NCBI GenBank assembly: GCA_963277665.1 | Contig: OY728121.1 | Coordinates: 1,656,374,062-1,656,438,061 of the forward strand | From: Viscum album | Lineage: Eukaryota; Streptophyta; Magnoliopsida; Santalales; Viscaceae | Direction of reading: 5' to 3' | DNA length: 64,000 nt | Shown here: positions 11,359-24,398 of the stretch, piece by piece | Layout: every line of letters begins with the position of its first letter | Numbering within the stretch: the stretch's first letter is position 1 | Program-made: the position numbers and the translations under genes | Notes under the pieces: model-generated | Databases searched by the model: none | What the model saw: only the letters and a program-made list of their open reading frames with translations | What the model was told of the DNA's origin: nothing

Positions 11359-14300
11359 CAGAAATAATGGAATACATAACCATATGGGAAATATTTAATT
11401 GTTCAATAACAAATTAAATAATGAATACAACCAACTTATCTCAACAAACAAATTTCCATATGTAATGTGTAGGTATTTATTCACACCATACAAGTTATTA
11501 TGTGTTATGAAATTGACTTACTTCTCCTTTTGGGATTATAAAAAAGATATAAGGAATATAAAATAAAATAAAACACTCAAGGATGAAGAAAATTAGGGTT
11601 TTCATTTTATAAAACTATAAAAATATTACATGAGTATAGGATATATAAGAAAAAACAAAATCCCTATCAAAAGACTAAATAGAGTTTGAAAATGTGTCTA
11701 CATTCCAACTAGAGGCATGATCCGCTAGATACATTCCTTTTTTAAAAATAGGTGAAGTTGGAGGAGTAGGAGGTGTCGGTGGATGAGACACTATAGAATA
11801 TGAAATCGGACAAATCCTCCTGACAACCTTGATAGTGTTAAGTACAAAAGACTAACCTTAATAGAGGTAGTCTGTACGGGGGATGATAAAGGTGTATAAA
11901 GGGATGCATTCAAAGTGATGGTAGGCGGTATATTTATAGAATTATTAGTGGTATTAAAAATGGTTCTATAAACCCCACAAACTATGTGATCATACACCCA
12001 ACATGCTTCATACCCATGAAAAATCCTTCTTTCTCTCACATGAATAAATTTAATATCATTTCAAGGGTCTTTTATTGGGTCACTTTCCCCTTGAAAGCCT
12101 CTATCAAAGGAGGAATTCTCAAATTCTCATCCAAGAACTTAAAATGAGAAATAATCTCATGCTTGGAATAAAAAATTTAAATATAATACCTAATAGATTT
12201 AGTGTTTATATCTCCATCACTATTAGACTAATTTAAGAATTCTAAAACCAACTTATAAATGTTCTCACAATGAGAATTAATTTAGTAGAGAAGATCCTGA
12301 TGACCAATTGAGAGATCACCCATCATGAAATGAATATATTCTCTTACTATGGATTAGATCAGATCAAAATCCACTAATACTGGAGAAAAAAGTGGAGCAT
12401 GGAAATATGATTATATAGGAGCAGAGAAAGACTCCATCCTCTAAATATATATATATATATCTCTCTCCTTGTAAAACTTAAAATACCTTCATCCATAGTG
12501 ATTTGAGTAGAATTTAGTTATACTATAAATATTTGATTATTTATTTCCAAAAATTCCAAATATTAAGAACATTCTAGGTTGGATATGAGAAAAGAGCAAT
12601 GTGACTATCATCCTTGTATTAGATTCCATGAGATTATTTTCTTCATAAAAAGAGGATCACAACATTCCACTATGATCTGTTAGAAAATTTACTTAAAGGA
12701 ATCCATATCAACTTTTTTAAAATAAATGGGATGATAAGGGAAAGGAGGAGTAGGAGGAGGATTCATCTCCTAATTATTCATTGAATAATCCTCAGGTCCA
12801 GTATCCTTATTGGAATCCCCAGAAGGGAAATATTCCAAATACAGTGCTTGGTCAATCTTCTCTACTAGGGATCCCTTAGGATCTCTCTGCTCAACTGAGA
12901 TGGCATTCCCACTATTCTTTGGTGCACATCCTTGATCATCTTCACCACCATATACATCGAAATAATCCATCCCATGATTATAAAATCATGGGTATTTCTC
13001 CAACTTACATTGTTCTTCATCCTAATTGTATCTAAGGTAACTGGATCAACTGTATCACTAGATTATTGGCTATCTAAAACAAATAGAGATATTTCCTTCC
13101 AATATCCACTAGAATACCTACTTGAATAAATGAGGGTATAAAAAGGATTATATTGTTTATCCATATCTATACAATCATAATCATACTCTGAATCAAAAGA
13201 AAGTGTAATCACATACTTATAATCCTTTGAAGAAGATATCTTAACATGATCACAATTACAGGATTCATTCTCCTCTGTTTCATCATCTTCTCCCAACAAA
13301 CTCTTTATTGAAGGAATGGAAGGTGGCGGTATAGATGATTTATATTATATATTGGGACTCTTAGCCACATAGTGATAACTCCCTACTTCTGTTGAAATAT
13401 GCACCAACTCCTCTTATTCATTTATTGCTTCTTCTAACTTATCCTTAGCCTCAAATTCATATTTAGAGGATTATTATACAACCTCATATAGGTCTAATCC
13501 ATGTTCAGCCATATCTCATGGTGTATATGGATGTGTTACTATATTAAACTTTTTATAATGTTTTTCATTATATACTACCCACTTTTACAACCAAGGGTTA
13601 CAGTTCACTTTCATCCTCTTGAAAGTTACTTGACTTAGACAAAATGCACCACACCTATTCACTTACGGTTCTTCTTCAGGTTGAAAATTCAATTTTTTTA
13701 ACATAATAGAGATATTTTTAGGGTTTACCAAAGATTTTGATCTGAAGGCGAGATTTCAATGATCCATTATATGAACCATAAAAAATCTAAAAAAATAAAT
13801 ATTATCTCCTATTTTCAAAAGAAATAATATATGATGTATTGATACCTAATTATAATGAAACCTGTCCTTATAGGAAACAAAATCTACTTTATGATATTAA
13901 ACTGGAAATGAAATTCCCCATCAAGATCTATTGTAGTAGGTCTTTACACAATTTTATTTCTAGTCAACTCAACTAATGCACCATCAATCACAAAATTCAT
14001 TGATTTAATGGGAGAAGAACCCTGATAGTCCTCTCATATACCTTTATGAGGTACATTGAAACATCTTTCCCACTTCTTCAAAGAAAATACCATCTATTTT
14101 CCATCTATCATTGATTTTATAACATCTTTCTCTTCTATAAACTGATAATCTATAAAATGATAGAACTTATAAAGCAACATAGGGTAGAATGACCTATCAT
14201 TACTTGAGAACCATTTGACCTTTCCTTATTCATCGATCACATTTCAAACGATCAGTTTTCTTGAATACAACCATGTGACATCAATTTCTTTCTCAGTGGA

Positions 14301-14919
14301 AGCACCACATGATGTGAGATAGGGATTCTATGGTTATATAGGCCAATAGATTCCCCTATTACCTTTTTCATTAGAAAAAACACATCAAGAAAATCAAAAT
14401 TATTTTTAACTTTCACCATTCTAAAACTTGTTCATGGGACCAAGGAAGATGATGGAAGGTCAAAGGACAAGAGAGAAAAAAAGTGTTCAAAGGCGGAGAA
14501 TTGTTTCAAAGAGGCACATGCGAGAGAGGGTTTGTCAGACTTGAATTTAGGTAAATGATATCATTTTGGGATTAATAAAGAAAAAATTAATTAATTAGAA
14601 TAAAAATACTAACAATAAAAAAATATGATAATGTTTAATTATATACAATAAAAATTGTAAAACTTGGAATGAGAGGTCCTATGACAGGTTATCATAGTAG
14701 AATACAATGACAACATACAAAAAATAGTATCTAAATGGTAGAAAGCTACGACACCATGTCACAATAGCATCTAGATAGCATAATTACAATGGTAGTATGA
14801 AATGGTCAATCATCATAGTAACATGACTAATGGATGATCCACATGGTGGATTTTCCCCAATAGTATGTGCCTTGTGATTTTCCTTCTATAATAAATAAAT
14901 TAAATCTAAGAATAAAAGT
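11359..14919 (-). pseudogene. Element K: 3.6-kb region downstream of pol, possible extra (env-position) ORF
   Basis: Copia pol ends near 14920 (…QELGMI on the minus strand), yet about 3.6 kb separates it from the LTR. Minus-strand frames in it are broken but have coding-like stretches. At about 14040-14330 there is a stretch with WLYSRKL, WFSSNDRSFYP and LKKWERCFNVPHKG. At 13063-13299 and 12770-12970 there are acidic, Ser/Asp-rich stretches, and at 11791-12039 a Thr/Ser/Pro-rich one. Sireviruses (Maximus/SIRE copia) are known for an additional ORF at this position, sometimes called env-like; placing K there is inference. I see no clear signal peptide or fusion-type segment. An unrelated insertion is the alternative. 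A short (TA)n run lies at about 12445-12460. Confidence 0.5.
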
Positions 14920-15260
14920 CTAACTAAAACTTATCATTCCAAGTTCTTGTTTGATATAGATTATTACCTCAAAATTAAAAGGCTCTGTGAATTTATTGGT
15001 AAGTTGATGGTGATTTCTAATGAATTCAAGTGTTATATAACCATTTTAATAATATTCTTCCAAAAAGTGATGTGTTATATAAATATGTTTTTCCTATAAT
15101 GAGACAAATGATTATTGGAAATGTTATCAAACTTGTCTTATAACAATTTATATGGACATGTAGAAATTAATATCCATAGTCTAGTAAAGTGTGTTTGATC
15201 CAAAAAATATGTTCACAAAAATTCCCTTCATATACTAGTTCATATTCAGTAGTGGATAAT
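14920..15260 (-). pseudogene. Element K: copia RNase H C-terminal part
   Basis: Minus-strand translation from the M junction gives STTEYELVYEG, then EHIFWIKHTLLDYGY, a broken stretch, and finally QLTNKFTEP and QELGMI. This is the end of copia pol, where families read STAEAEY...WIKQ.LLDYG...QLADIFTKPL...LGM. Stops and one or more frameshifts are present. The first residues of the same motif lie at 55715 and beyond, on the far side of element M. Confidence 0.85.
15255..15260. repeat. Target-site duplication of element M, left copy
   Basis: GATAAT here is identical to GATAAT at 55715-55720. Together they mark the insertion of M into K's RNase H sequence. The duplicated bases fall in the codons for Leu-Ser of the LSTTE-type motif. 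Confidence 0.8.
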
Positions 15261-18200
15261 ATAAGGGCCTATAATTTTCATACATAGATATTAATTATAA
15301 ATAGAATGATATTCATTACACAACATAATAACACCATGCTAGGACCATAATGGTTAAGTGTATTTAGGAACTGGGGAAAATAAAAAACCAGTTCATAAAA
15401 CATCTACATCATCTCCCACTTATTCATTCATTTCTAGAACCCTTCTTGACACATCATACTTAATACCGTTCTTCATATCCTAGGGAGAAGAAAACTAAGA
15501 AAGGGCTAGCTCAGATTCTCAGTAATGGTAAACAAGGTATATGTGAATCATATCATAATCATATTACATAATAACATAAACATATCATTTGAAAATTAAA
15601 TCATGCATATAAAAGATATTGATATATTTTCATGGGTAAAATCATATAAGTTCATCAAAGAACTTATACACAGAGAGTATAACATAAGACATGAAATTTT
15701 TGGCATACACATAAGCATAGAAAATCATTTAAATATTATTCAACGCTCATTTCTAAGACCTTGATTTTAGAAAAATTACATTAGTAAATCGAGTTCACTC
15801 CTTATTCCAGACCTGTGTTACTAAATTGTGTTTACATCCCATTCTAGTCCTATATTACTAATCCAAGATCATTTCCCATTCTAGTCATGTCTATCTCATG
15901 AATTATAAATATTTACCCAATGTATTGGGGGGAGGTGTAGGTCCCACCCATCATATAATGAAAACCATAAAAATTTGTTTCACAAGAACATAAATCATTC
16001 ATCATATCATAACCTATGGAATGAAATGGTTTTCATAAACATCATTGAATCATAAAATAACCAATGGAAAATAAATGGTTTTCATAAATATCATTCCATC
16101 ATAAACATTAAATAAATGAAGGAATAATATGGATAATATCCTCAAAAAATATCCTGGTTAAATCATAAGTTAAATTATATAATTTCAACGTTAATTGAAA
16201 ATAAATCTGATAGATCACTTGAGAATAATTATTGAGGAACATATCCTTTTTTCTATGAAAATATTATATTTTTTTAAAATGTCAAACAATATTAATAGAA
16301 CATGTTTTATTTAAAATTAACATTGAAAGTGTAAAAGTAAAGCCTCAAGGAATGAATACATCATGAAATAAGAGAAATTTGTTTATTCCATTAAATTATT
16401 AAAATCATTCTTCTTGTACTTTAGCTGGATAAGGAAAAAAATAACTCATAAGGAAAATGAAAAAAAGATTCCACTCAAAAAGTTTAGAAAAAATTCAAAA
16501 AGGGGTAAAAATGAATTTAAACAATGGTAGAAGCATATTATGAATATTTTGGAATATATTTTTAAGAAACATGGACATTTAGTTTAAATATTCCCCTACA
16601 AATACCTACATCTAAAAAATAATGGATAATTATGTGATTGTGAAATTAACCCATACCATATGTCATATTTCCATTGTACATGTCAAAGACTCATGTATAA
16701 TGGTTTAAATAATGTTAATAATTTATACCAAAATCATATTTATATTTATGATACCATACATGATTGTCTTATTACCCTTTTGTTATTAATATTTCATTGT
16801 AACACTTATTTTGGGTGTTAAGTACTTTATTTACCTATGAATGGTTTGTCAAATAAGTCCCAATTCTTATGTATAAGATATAGTTACACCATTTAAAGAA
16901 TTATATTAAGATAATATGTATCATATTTATGCATTATATACATATGTTTATATATTAATTCTCTAATTTTTATCATAGACAGTGAATCGAATCATGTCGG
17001 GGAGACGGTTGGTCGCATGTACGCACGAACGATGATATCATTCCCTTAATGGTGAAATGATATGGAAGTGTATCATATATATATTTTTTCCAGAATAAAT
17101 ATCATGTTATAATTATTATACATATTTATTATATCCATAATCATATTTATCTAATAAAAGTGGTGATGAAAAACAGATTACACCACAGTGTGGAGATGGT
17201 AAGCTGTATATACGTACACATGGTACTTTTGTTTATCATAGGATGGATAAAATTTGTAAATTAGTTGTTACATAATAATAATAAAATATAATAGTATATT
17301 TGATACTAGATTTATGACTTTATAATGGGACCAATATAGGAAGATAAATTAGAATAAAAAATAATCCTAAAAGATTCGGTGAAGGAGATTACAATTTCTT
17401 CGGCGATCTCTCTCTAGATCTACTCTAAGGAACACTAGAGTAGTTTTTTTGAGAATAAAATCACCTATATAATGTCACTATGGAATTATATAAGAGAAAT
17501 TGGGAGTTAATAACTAATATTCACGGCTCAAATTGATGTGAATAAGTGAGGGAGGAGGTTCCCATTAATAATTGAAGTGAGGGGTACTTTTGGAATTTTT
17601 GAAAATATTAATTTATAACAATTTCAATATAAATCCAAATAACTCAAAAAGGACATGCATTTTAAGATAGTATCAGATAATATTGTAATATCATCAACCA
17701 ATATATTTTTAAAAGTTTTGTTATTGTTTTGAATCGTATCATTTTTATTAACACTTATTTGAAATATTTTAATTGTAACTAAGGTAACAACCTTTTCAAT
17801 ATTAAAAGATGGTAAAATTTACATATTTTATTTCAATTTGGAAATAAATGAACAATTTATAAAATTTTAGACCATATAATAAATATTTAATATCTTTTAT
17901 TATATTGTATTATTTTAAAAAATTTAATAAAAGATTATTTTCATAAATCATTAGTAGTTTTAATTTTGACATTATTCAATTCTAGGATTTAAAAAAATCA
18001 AGATAATAGGATAACTTTGAAAAAAAATATTTTATTATATCCCTATGAGATAAGATTCATCAATTTTTTTCACATTAATTATCTCAAATTAAATTTATTA
18101 TAAATTTTTTAATAACATTTATTTAGTATTTCTATAAATAAAAAAATTACTATATCAGCATTGTGAAATTATTTAATTTAAATATTTCTTTAATAAAAAG

Positions 18201-19461
18201 TACAAATAAAATACCATTTTAAAGATAAATATTCTATATTTTATAATAATATTTATAGTTTAATTTATCTACTGTATTACACTATATTAAAAATTATATA
18301 TTCCTTAAAAACATGAATGTGACATTTTTAAATTCTTATTAAATAAAATATTGTAAATTTCGTAATTTCACCAAAGTTACCAACAATTTCAAAGATATAT
18401 TTATATCCTAAATCTTGGTTCATTAAGTTAATAATTATCTTTGATATTTTTTCAAAACATAATTTTTCCCCATATGGAAATTTAAGAGATATTAAAGGCA
18501 AAGAAAGTGAAATTTTGTAACTGTCTTTAATTTAAATATTATATTATTCATTTTCATGGAGAAGTGTCCATTAAAAAACATATTTTAAATGATCCAGTAT
18601 CAAGGGTCTAATTTTATTCATCCAATAACATTTTGGAATGTGTTAGGGTCATTTTATAGTCTTTATAATTTTAATTTTAACCAAAATTATCAATTTTAAC
18701 CATTTATCGTGTTAACATAATTTACTATGGTTAATATTCATATTGGAAAAAGGTACCTATTTTCTAAATTTGTTCCTTATAAATCGAATTTTTGAATAAA
18801 TTTTTCAAAATTAAAAACATTGATGTTTCAAAATTTAATTTGAAATAAAACTGGTTAAATTCTATGAAAAACAATATTTTTGAAAAAATTCCCTTTTAAA
18901 ACATAAATTTTTTTTAATAGAAATTCATTCCTAAAGTATTTTTCAAAACAATAATAATATTATTTTAAATCATAATTAACTAATTATAATTTAAAATTAA
19001 TCCAAAACAAAATTTTAACTTGTAAATAATTAATAAAAATAGTTTTCAATCAGTATTTTCAGTATACATTAATAAAAAATAATTTTCATTTAATTTTGAC
19101 ATGATAAATTCAAAAATGAAATTAATTTTTTCAAATTAATTTTAAATAATTTCTAAAAATTAATATTTACTCACAAAAATATGACAAATTTATTTTAGAA
19201 GAATAATGTGATTTTACTAACAATGTGTGTTCTTTTTCTAAGCACATAGCAATATAATTATTTTGAGTTGGAACTTTATATTTATTGTTTAATTTATTTA
19301 TTCATGTTTATTATTTATAATTAAATATATTTTTTATAAATATCATTTTATACTAATAGTGTTTCAAAGTTCTCTTAAACTCTCGATTATGTGAAATCCA
19401 ACCATTTGAAGAATTAAAATTATTTAAAGAGAAATATTTAATAAACTTTTTGAGTGTTGAA
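15261..19461 (-). mobile_element. Element M 3' LTR (uninterrupted)
   Basis: This LTR is 4.2 kb. It aligns block by block with M's right LTR and, more distantly, with the N LTRs on the opposite strand. Landmarks on the minus strand are the acceptor-like TTCTTCTCCCTAG/GATATG near 15482, GTTACTAAT-type subrepeats at 15780-15900, and two copies of the CGTACG-type module at 16988-17033 and 17180-17222. A GAAGAAATT/GTAATCTC donor-like site lies near 17397. The start reads TTCAACACTC, a decayed TGTAACACCC, just after the polypurine tract. The pair is diverged at roughly a quarter of sites where I compared it by eye. No coding sequence is seen. Confidence 0.85.
15780..15900 (-). repeat. Three tandem subrepeats in the M LTR
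   Basis: A unit of about 36 bp with the plus-strand core TTACTAA....CATTCTAGTC recurs three times. The same three units are present in the right LTR at about 32320-32440, so the triplication predates insertion. N has a related single block near 37735-37800 on its own strand. Confidence 0.6.
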
Positions 19462-19476
19462 TTCTACCACCCCATA
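19462..19476 (-). other. Element M polypurine tract
   Basis: On the minus strand TATGGGGTGGTAGAA directly precedes the LTR start. It is preceded by ISRTK-like sequence, the usual end of Tekay-type pol. N has AAGGGGGGTAGAA at the same position. Confidence 0.75.
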
Positions 19477-20026
19477 AAATTAATTTCGTTCTTGAAATTT
19501 ATTATTTGTATACAAATAGATGAGGATAACTCTAACACAACACATCCTTAGGTTCCCTTATAGCTTTCTCAAATTGGTGGTTCCACAATAAAAATTTTAC
19601 CAAGCGAGTGGTCTTGTTTCATAGAAATTTTTCACTACGATCCAAAATCTCTATTGATGGTTCTTTATATGAAATATCTTGATCTTTTAGTATGACTTAT
19701 TATTGTAGTACATTTTAATAATTAGGTATTTACTTTCTCAGGATGGATACATTGAACACATCATGAACTTGAGAGAGATTAGGTGGAAGCTCTAATCTAT
19801 ATGCTACCTTCCCAATAAGATCCATAATTTCAAAAGGACCAATATACCTAGGTCTTATATTTCCCTTCTTTTCTAATCTCACTACTCTATTCCAGATATA
19901 TTTCTTTAGAAACACCTTGTAAACCACTTCAAAATCTAGTTATTTTCATTAATTGTTAGCATATCTCTTTTGTCAGCTCTAAGCTGATCTTATGTGTTGT
20001 TTAAAAGATCTGACCTTCTCTACCAC
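19477..20026 (-). pseudogene. Element M: integrase C-terminus and chromodomain
   Basis: Reading leftward from 20026, VVEKVRSFKQHI is followed by an open stretch at 19730-19927 that carries YKVFLKK, RPRYIGPFEIMDLIGKVAYR and VHDVFNVSILRK. These are the conserved GPF/GPY and VHDVFHVS motifs of chromovirus integrase. The chromodomain follows at about 19500-19690 with IEILDRSEK, VKFLLWNH and SYPHLF, interrupted by two stops. The catalytic core that should precede it is absent because element B begins at 20027. Confidence 0.9.
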
Positions 20027-22315
20027 TGTAACAACCAGAAAATTTATAAATAAAATTCCATTTCTTTTAATTAAATGTCTTATAGATATATAAGACACAT
20101 GCACTCATTTTGTTTTATTATATCTAATAGGATTTAAATGACCATTATTTTTCATTACCATTGATGATATAATCGTTGAATAGTGATCACATGACAAGTA
20201 TAAATTGAGGATTTTAACAAATCCTTTTGACATAGAAAAAGGAAGAATTGACCTCAAATAGTAGGATCATACACTATGAATCCCATTTATTGGATATTTC
20301 AAGGGAGATATCATTTCTGGTCTTTTCCTAGACTAATCCCAATCCATGATCCAATAACGGAATCAGGAGAAAAACCATTTATGGGAGATGTTCAAGCTCA
20401 TCGAGATCATGACCCAAATGATGTTCACCGAACAACCCCATGAAAGCCCCAAAATCCCAAACATTACTCTTAGTGTGTATACTGGTGTAATAAATGGATA
20501 TCTTACAAGACCCTAGCATTAGGATTATGTTCATTATTTTTTTTTTGAATAATAAATATACTTTCATTCTATTATTGTTACATCGTAAATGATTTTTAAT
20601 GAACAAATAGTATTTTGTGTTAGTATTAAAATTCATTTAAGAAATATATTTTTATGAATTAATATGTTTTTAAATCAAATAATATGTTATTAAAATATTA
20701 TATTTAAATTAATTTTATTAAATATAAATGATCCTATAGTTTTTATAAAGTTAAATGTAATTTTTACTATGGTTTGAAAGCTATTTTTGTCGAAACCCAT
20801 CAATTTTCTATAAAATTATGTATTTATTTTAAGATTTAAAATTCAATTAAATTAGAAAATTATTTAAATAAAATGAATATTAATTTTGGAATCAGGATTT
20901 CCAAATTATTCAATGGTAAATTTTTCATGTTTTTTTGAGACAATTGAATTTTTGGGTAAAAATTAAATACCTTTAAAATATATAATGTGTTTTATGACAT
21001 CATAATGACCCAATAATTATATAATAAAATATTGTAAATGGTATATTCGAAACAAAATATGTTCTTTCTTTAAAATAATTTAATTTTATATTTTTTTTAC
21101 AAAGCCTTAGATAATCCTCCAAGACCTATAAATCATTTTAATATTTTTAAAAATAATTTCCTTGAAAGTATGACTCACCTCCACATTATCCATGGGAATA
21201 TTTTAATATCTTTAACCCTTATATTAATAGAATAATTTATAATACTCCCCTTTTCTAGATACCATGTAAAAAAACATTGTATGGTTTGTGGTTTTGAATA
21301 TTTTAGTGTGGAGTGTTCAAAACCAAAATAATAAAGAATTCCCACACCTTTCCTATATAAAACCTCCCAATCACCCAATTATCGTAAATAATGCTCTTGA
21401 AAGCTCTACCAACATCTTCCCCCTACTCTCTAGAGTCCTCCCAAGGTGCCCCCAATATCCCAATAAGCCTCCCCATGCCTTTGGAGTCACACATCCATGT
21501 AAGGGATCCTCAACTTCCTCTCTTACGTTCAATTCAAGAACATTGTTTAAAATTAGTGATTTTAATTCCAATTGGTTATATTTTAATCCTTTTATAATCA
21601 CTTAACTACTATCAATTTTATATTATTTCAATTATATATCATTTATCCTCACCCATTTGGACCCTTACCTAAGCCGTTACTATGTCGATATTCAATAAGG
21701 GATCTCCCTCTATCCGTTTTCTTCAAGAACCTATTTTATGACATGCATTTTAATTTCAATTTACATTATAAAGGGTGAAACCTGATAGCACTCCCATGAA
21801 TTAGGTACTGTTTAGTGTCATGATATATCATGTGGGGATAGGAGTTTAACTAATTCCTTTACAGTATTTTTTTCCAGCATGTTGGGACATGGGTTTACCT
21901 GATTCCTTTATGGTAATGATGTAGTGTTTTAAGTTGTTTACACATTTCCATTTATGATAATCCTACAATATCATGCCTTTATGTTCATGTTTCACTTATG
22001 CTCTATTGATATGACTATTTTCTAACATGTATTTCATTATTAATGTTATACCTTATTTACCCCCTTATTGGTCTTTATAGCTCACCCTTTCTTATGTCTT
22101 TCCTTAGGTTATCCCATGAATTGTTAACTAAGATGGAATTTTATGTTCATATAAATGAAGTTTTCAATAGAAATGTTTTATTTCATGTTTTCGGTTGTTA
22201 TGTAAAGTTCGTAAGCCCCAAATACACTAGAAACCATTATCTTTTGAGTTATATTAAATGAAATTTTATGTAATAAGTCATCTTTAAATTTGAAATAAAG
22301 AGTAGGGTTGTTATA
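20027..22315 (+). mobile_element. Element B 5' LTR
   Basis: The LTR starts TGTAACAACC and ends GGTTGTTATA, directly before the primer-binding site, about 2.29 kb. It aligns with 27377-30130. It is about 0.5 kb shorter than that copy because a segment corresponding to roughly 29115-29650 is missing near 21770. A TATA box is at 21354-21360, a donor-like CAT/GTAAGG at 21499 and an acceptor-like CTTTCCTTAG at 22107. No gene is present. Confidence 0.85.
21354..21360 (+). promoter_or_regulatory. Element B 5' LTR TATA box
   Basis: CCTATATAAA is conserved in the other LTR at 28703-28712. It lies about 140 bases before the conserved donor-like site, which places transcription start within the LTR as expected for a Pol II promoter. 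No expression evidence is available from the sequence. Confidence 0.5.
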
Positions 22316-22317
22316 GT

Positions 22318-22329
22318 TGGAATCATAGG
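22318..22329 (+). other. Element B primer-binding site
   Basis: TGGAATCATAGG lies two bases after the LTR end. It resembles TGGTATCAGAGC, the complement of the initiator-Met tRNA 3' end used by most plant gypsy elements, with three differences. Confidence 0.7.
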
Positions 22330-22837
22330 ATAGGTTTAGTAATTTTTGGGATTTTGATTAGGAAAATCTTTTGAAATCCTTAGGGATAAGACCATGTATA
22401 AAAAATCCCTATATTTTGGTGAGTATAGAGGAAGTGGTTTATCACGAAAATTCATCCTTATATTGATATGAACATGTAGATGTGGATCTGGAACAGATGT
22501 ATATAGGGGTAAAACCTAAAAATACCGCTTTGAGATAGAATTGAATAAGTACTGGTGCCTGAAAATGGGCCTTGGTGCACTTTTTTTTCGACACTCATAG
22601 GGGATATTATTTTGAAAATTTATAATCTTATTATGAACCATTGATGAGGTAGAAGAAAAATCCTATAAGAATATATTTTAGGAAATTGATCATGGATAAC
22701 GTAGATCAAAGCTTAGAAATTCATAAGTTAAGGAGATAAATGTAATTTATAAGTTGTCCCTTTTTTTCATTGGATTCCCCTTTATGTGTTTAATAGTTCA
22801 TAATATTTACCCATAAATTTTATTTTTATTCTAGACA
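22330..22837 (+). other. Element B untranslated leader
   Basis: This stretch of about 500 bases between the primer-binding site and gag shows no convincing coding sequence. It ends in a pyrimidine-rich TTTTTATTCTAG directly before the gag ATG. N has a comparable GTGTTTTAG before its ATG. Confidence 0.5.
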
Positions 22838-23820
22838 ATGGAAAAAATATGAGGAATATAGATAACAACTGATGCGAAGATCAATGTGATGAATGCGCAA
22901 GTGAGATGCACAATCTAATGGGAGAGGGAAACACAATCTTCATCATGATACTATCTCAGTTAACACATGTTCTGAATAGAAACCTAAATCAATAGGAGGA
23001 TCCAACCACCCCTATTAAAGAACAAGTCATAATTGAGAGTGATCTGAGACAAATGCCTCCTACATTCAATGGATCATCTGATCCCTCATTCGCCAAAAAA
23101 TGGATCAAATCCACTGAGAATATATTATGCGTCCATCAATGTTCTATAAAAGAGAAGGTTATTCTGGCTATTTAACATATGGGGGGTGAAGCTGAACAAT
23201 GGTGGACACAGATAAAAAATATGAAGCCTGAGGAAGATATCGAGGGGATGGGATGGAATGATTTCTGAAAAAAAAATTCAAGAAATATGTTCCCTACACC
23301 CTCTCTCTTAAGATGGAAATATATTTCCTTGTAATCAAGTAAAAGGATAATGAATATGTTGGAACATATGAGGAAAACTTCACTAGCAGGCATGATATGC
23401 CTTTAGTTTTTTCATTACCCCAAAATTCAAGGTTGATTGCTAATTTGGTGGGATAAAACATAGCCTACAGAAAGACCTGATGATCTGTGACTTTGATAGC
23501 TATGAGGAGATTGTCTAATGTTCTCTCAAAGTTGAGATGGAGATTAGTGAATCTCTGGGGTATCATGTCGACAAGAATCAAAAAGTGAAATTTAATTCTT
23601 GTGGTCCAATGGATAAATCACATGGTGAAAAAAAATTCTTGCACCTCGCTTGTCAGAATTGTGGAAAGAAGTACCCTAGAAATTTCTTAAAGGGGATGGG
23701 GAAATTCTTTAGGTGTGGGAAAGAAGGACATCGAGTCAGTGATTTCCAGCAAGAAAAGCCCTCTATTGTGATAGAGGAAATGAATGATCTGTTCAACCCT
23801 AAATTCATTGTTCATTTCTA
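22838..23820 (+). pseudogene. Element B gag with decayed zinc knuckle
   Basis: Capsid-like blocks read PPTFNGSSDPSFAKKW near 23055 and HMGGEAEQWWTQIKNM near 23175, the family's FNGSGDP and GEAEQWW signatures. An open stretch at 23537-23818 contains CQNCGKKY at about residues 36-43, then FFRCGKEGHRVSDF at about 62-75. This is a CCHC knuckle that has lost its first and last Cys. Stops and frameshifts separate the blocks. Confidence 0.85.
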
Positions 23821-23849
23821 AAAATTCAAGGAAACATGGCACTTTGAGA

Positions 23850-24300
23850 ACTAGTGCCCTAACACAAGGGTTTTTAGAGGCAACCGAAGACTTCTATGGT
23901 AGAGAGGGTGAGCTTTTTTCCATCGCTAACGCCAAAGTGAATCCAAAAAATGAAGTGACGATTGGTACACTGGTTATTCATTCATGAAAAGAAAATGTAC
24001 GTTTTGATTCTAGTTCTAAACATTATTTTATATCCTAGATGTTTTGTAGAACAATCCAAACACCACCACAATGAATGTAAGTATAGATTTTGGTGAAAAT
24101 AGAAAATGGATAAATTATAGAATCCCATGCATATGACTCCTCCCCTGTAACAATTTTTGGATTTAACTTCTTGAAAAACCTCATTATAATCCCCTTGGTG
24201 GTATTTGATGCAATTAGTTTTATGTGTTGGATTTACCTATATAGAGACAATATTAATTACTATGCAAGGGAAATCACTCTCTATATGGTGAATTGACCCC
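23850..24300 (+). pseudogene. Element B protease region
   Basis: The active-site region near 24003-24040 reads FDSSSKHYFIS, where the family has IDSGATHSFIS. It is an aspartic protease remnant with the catalytic D still recognisable. A stop follows immediately. The downstream part to about 24300 is a poorly conserved linker. Confidence 0.7.
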
Positions 24301-24398
24301 TGATTCTATAAAAGTGCAAGGAGGAGGATTAATCTTCATTAGCACCTTCATCTCAAGAACGGAGTTTACTTTTCTATGAGCACACATATATTTATCAT

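Noticed and set aside
12445..12460. (TA)n run as a regulatory or replication feature
   Set aside because: A short microsatellite of this kind is common in A+T-rich plant DNA and nothing around it suggests a function.
13063..13299. Acidic minus-strand frame as an independent host gene
   Set aside because: It is collinear with other broken minus-strand pieces between K's pol and its LTR, with no flanking gene structure. It is treated as part of K's post-pol region.
21288..21605. Overlapping open frames on both strands (105, 76 and 68 codons) as genes
   Set aside because: They lie around the TATA box and donor-like site of the B LTR. They are mutually overlapping shadow frames of a relatively C-rich LTR segment, without protein similarity.
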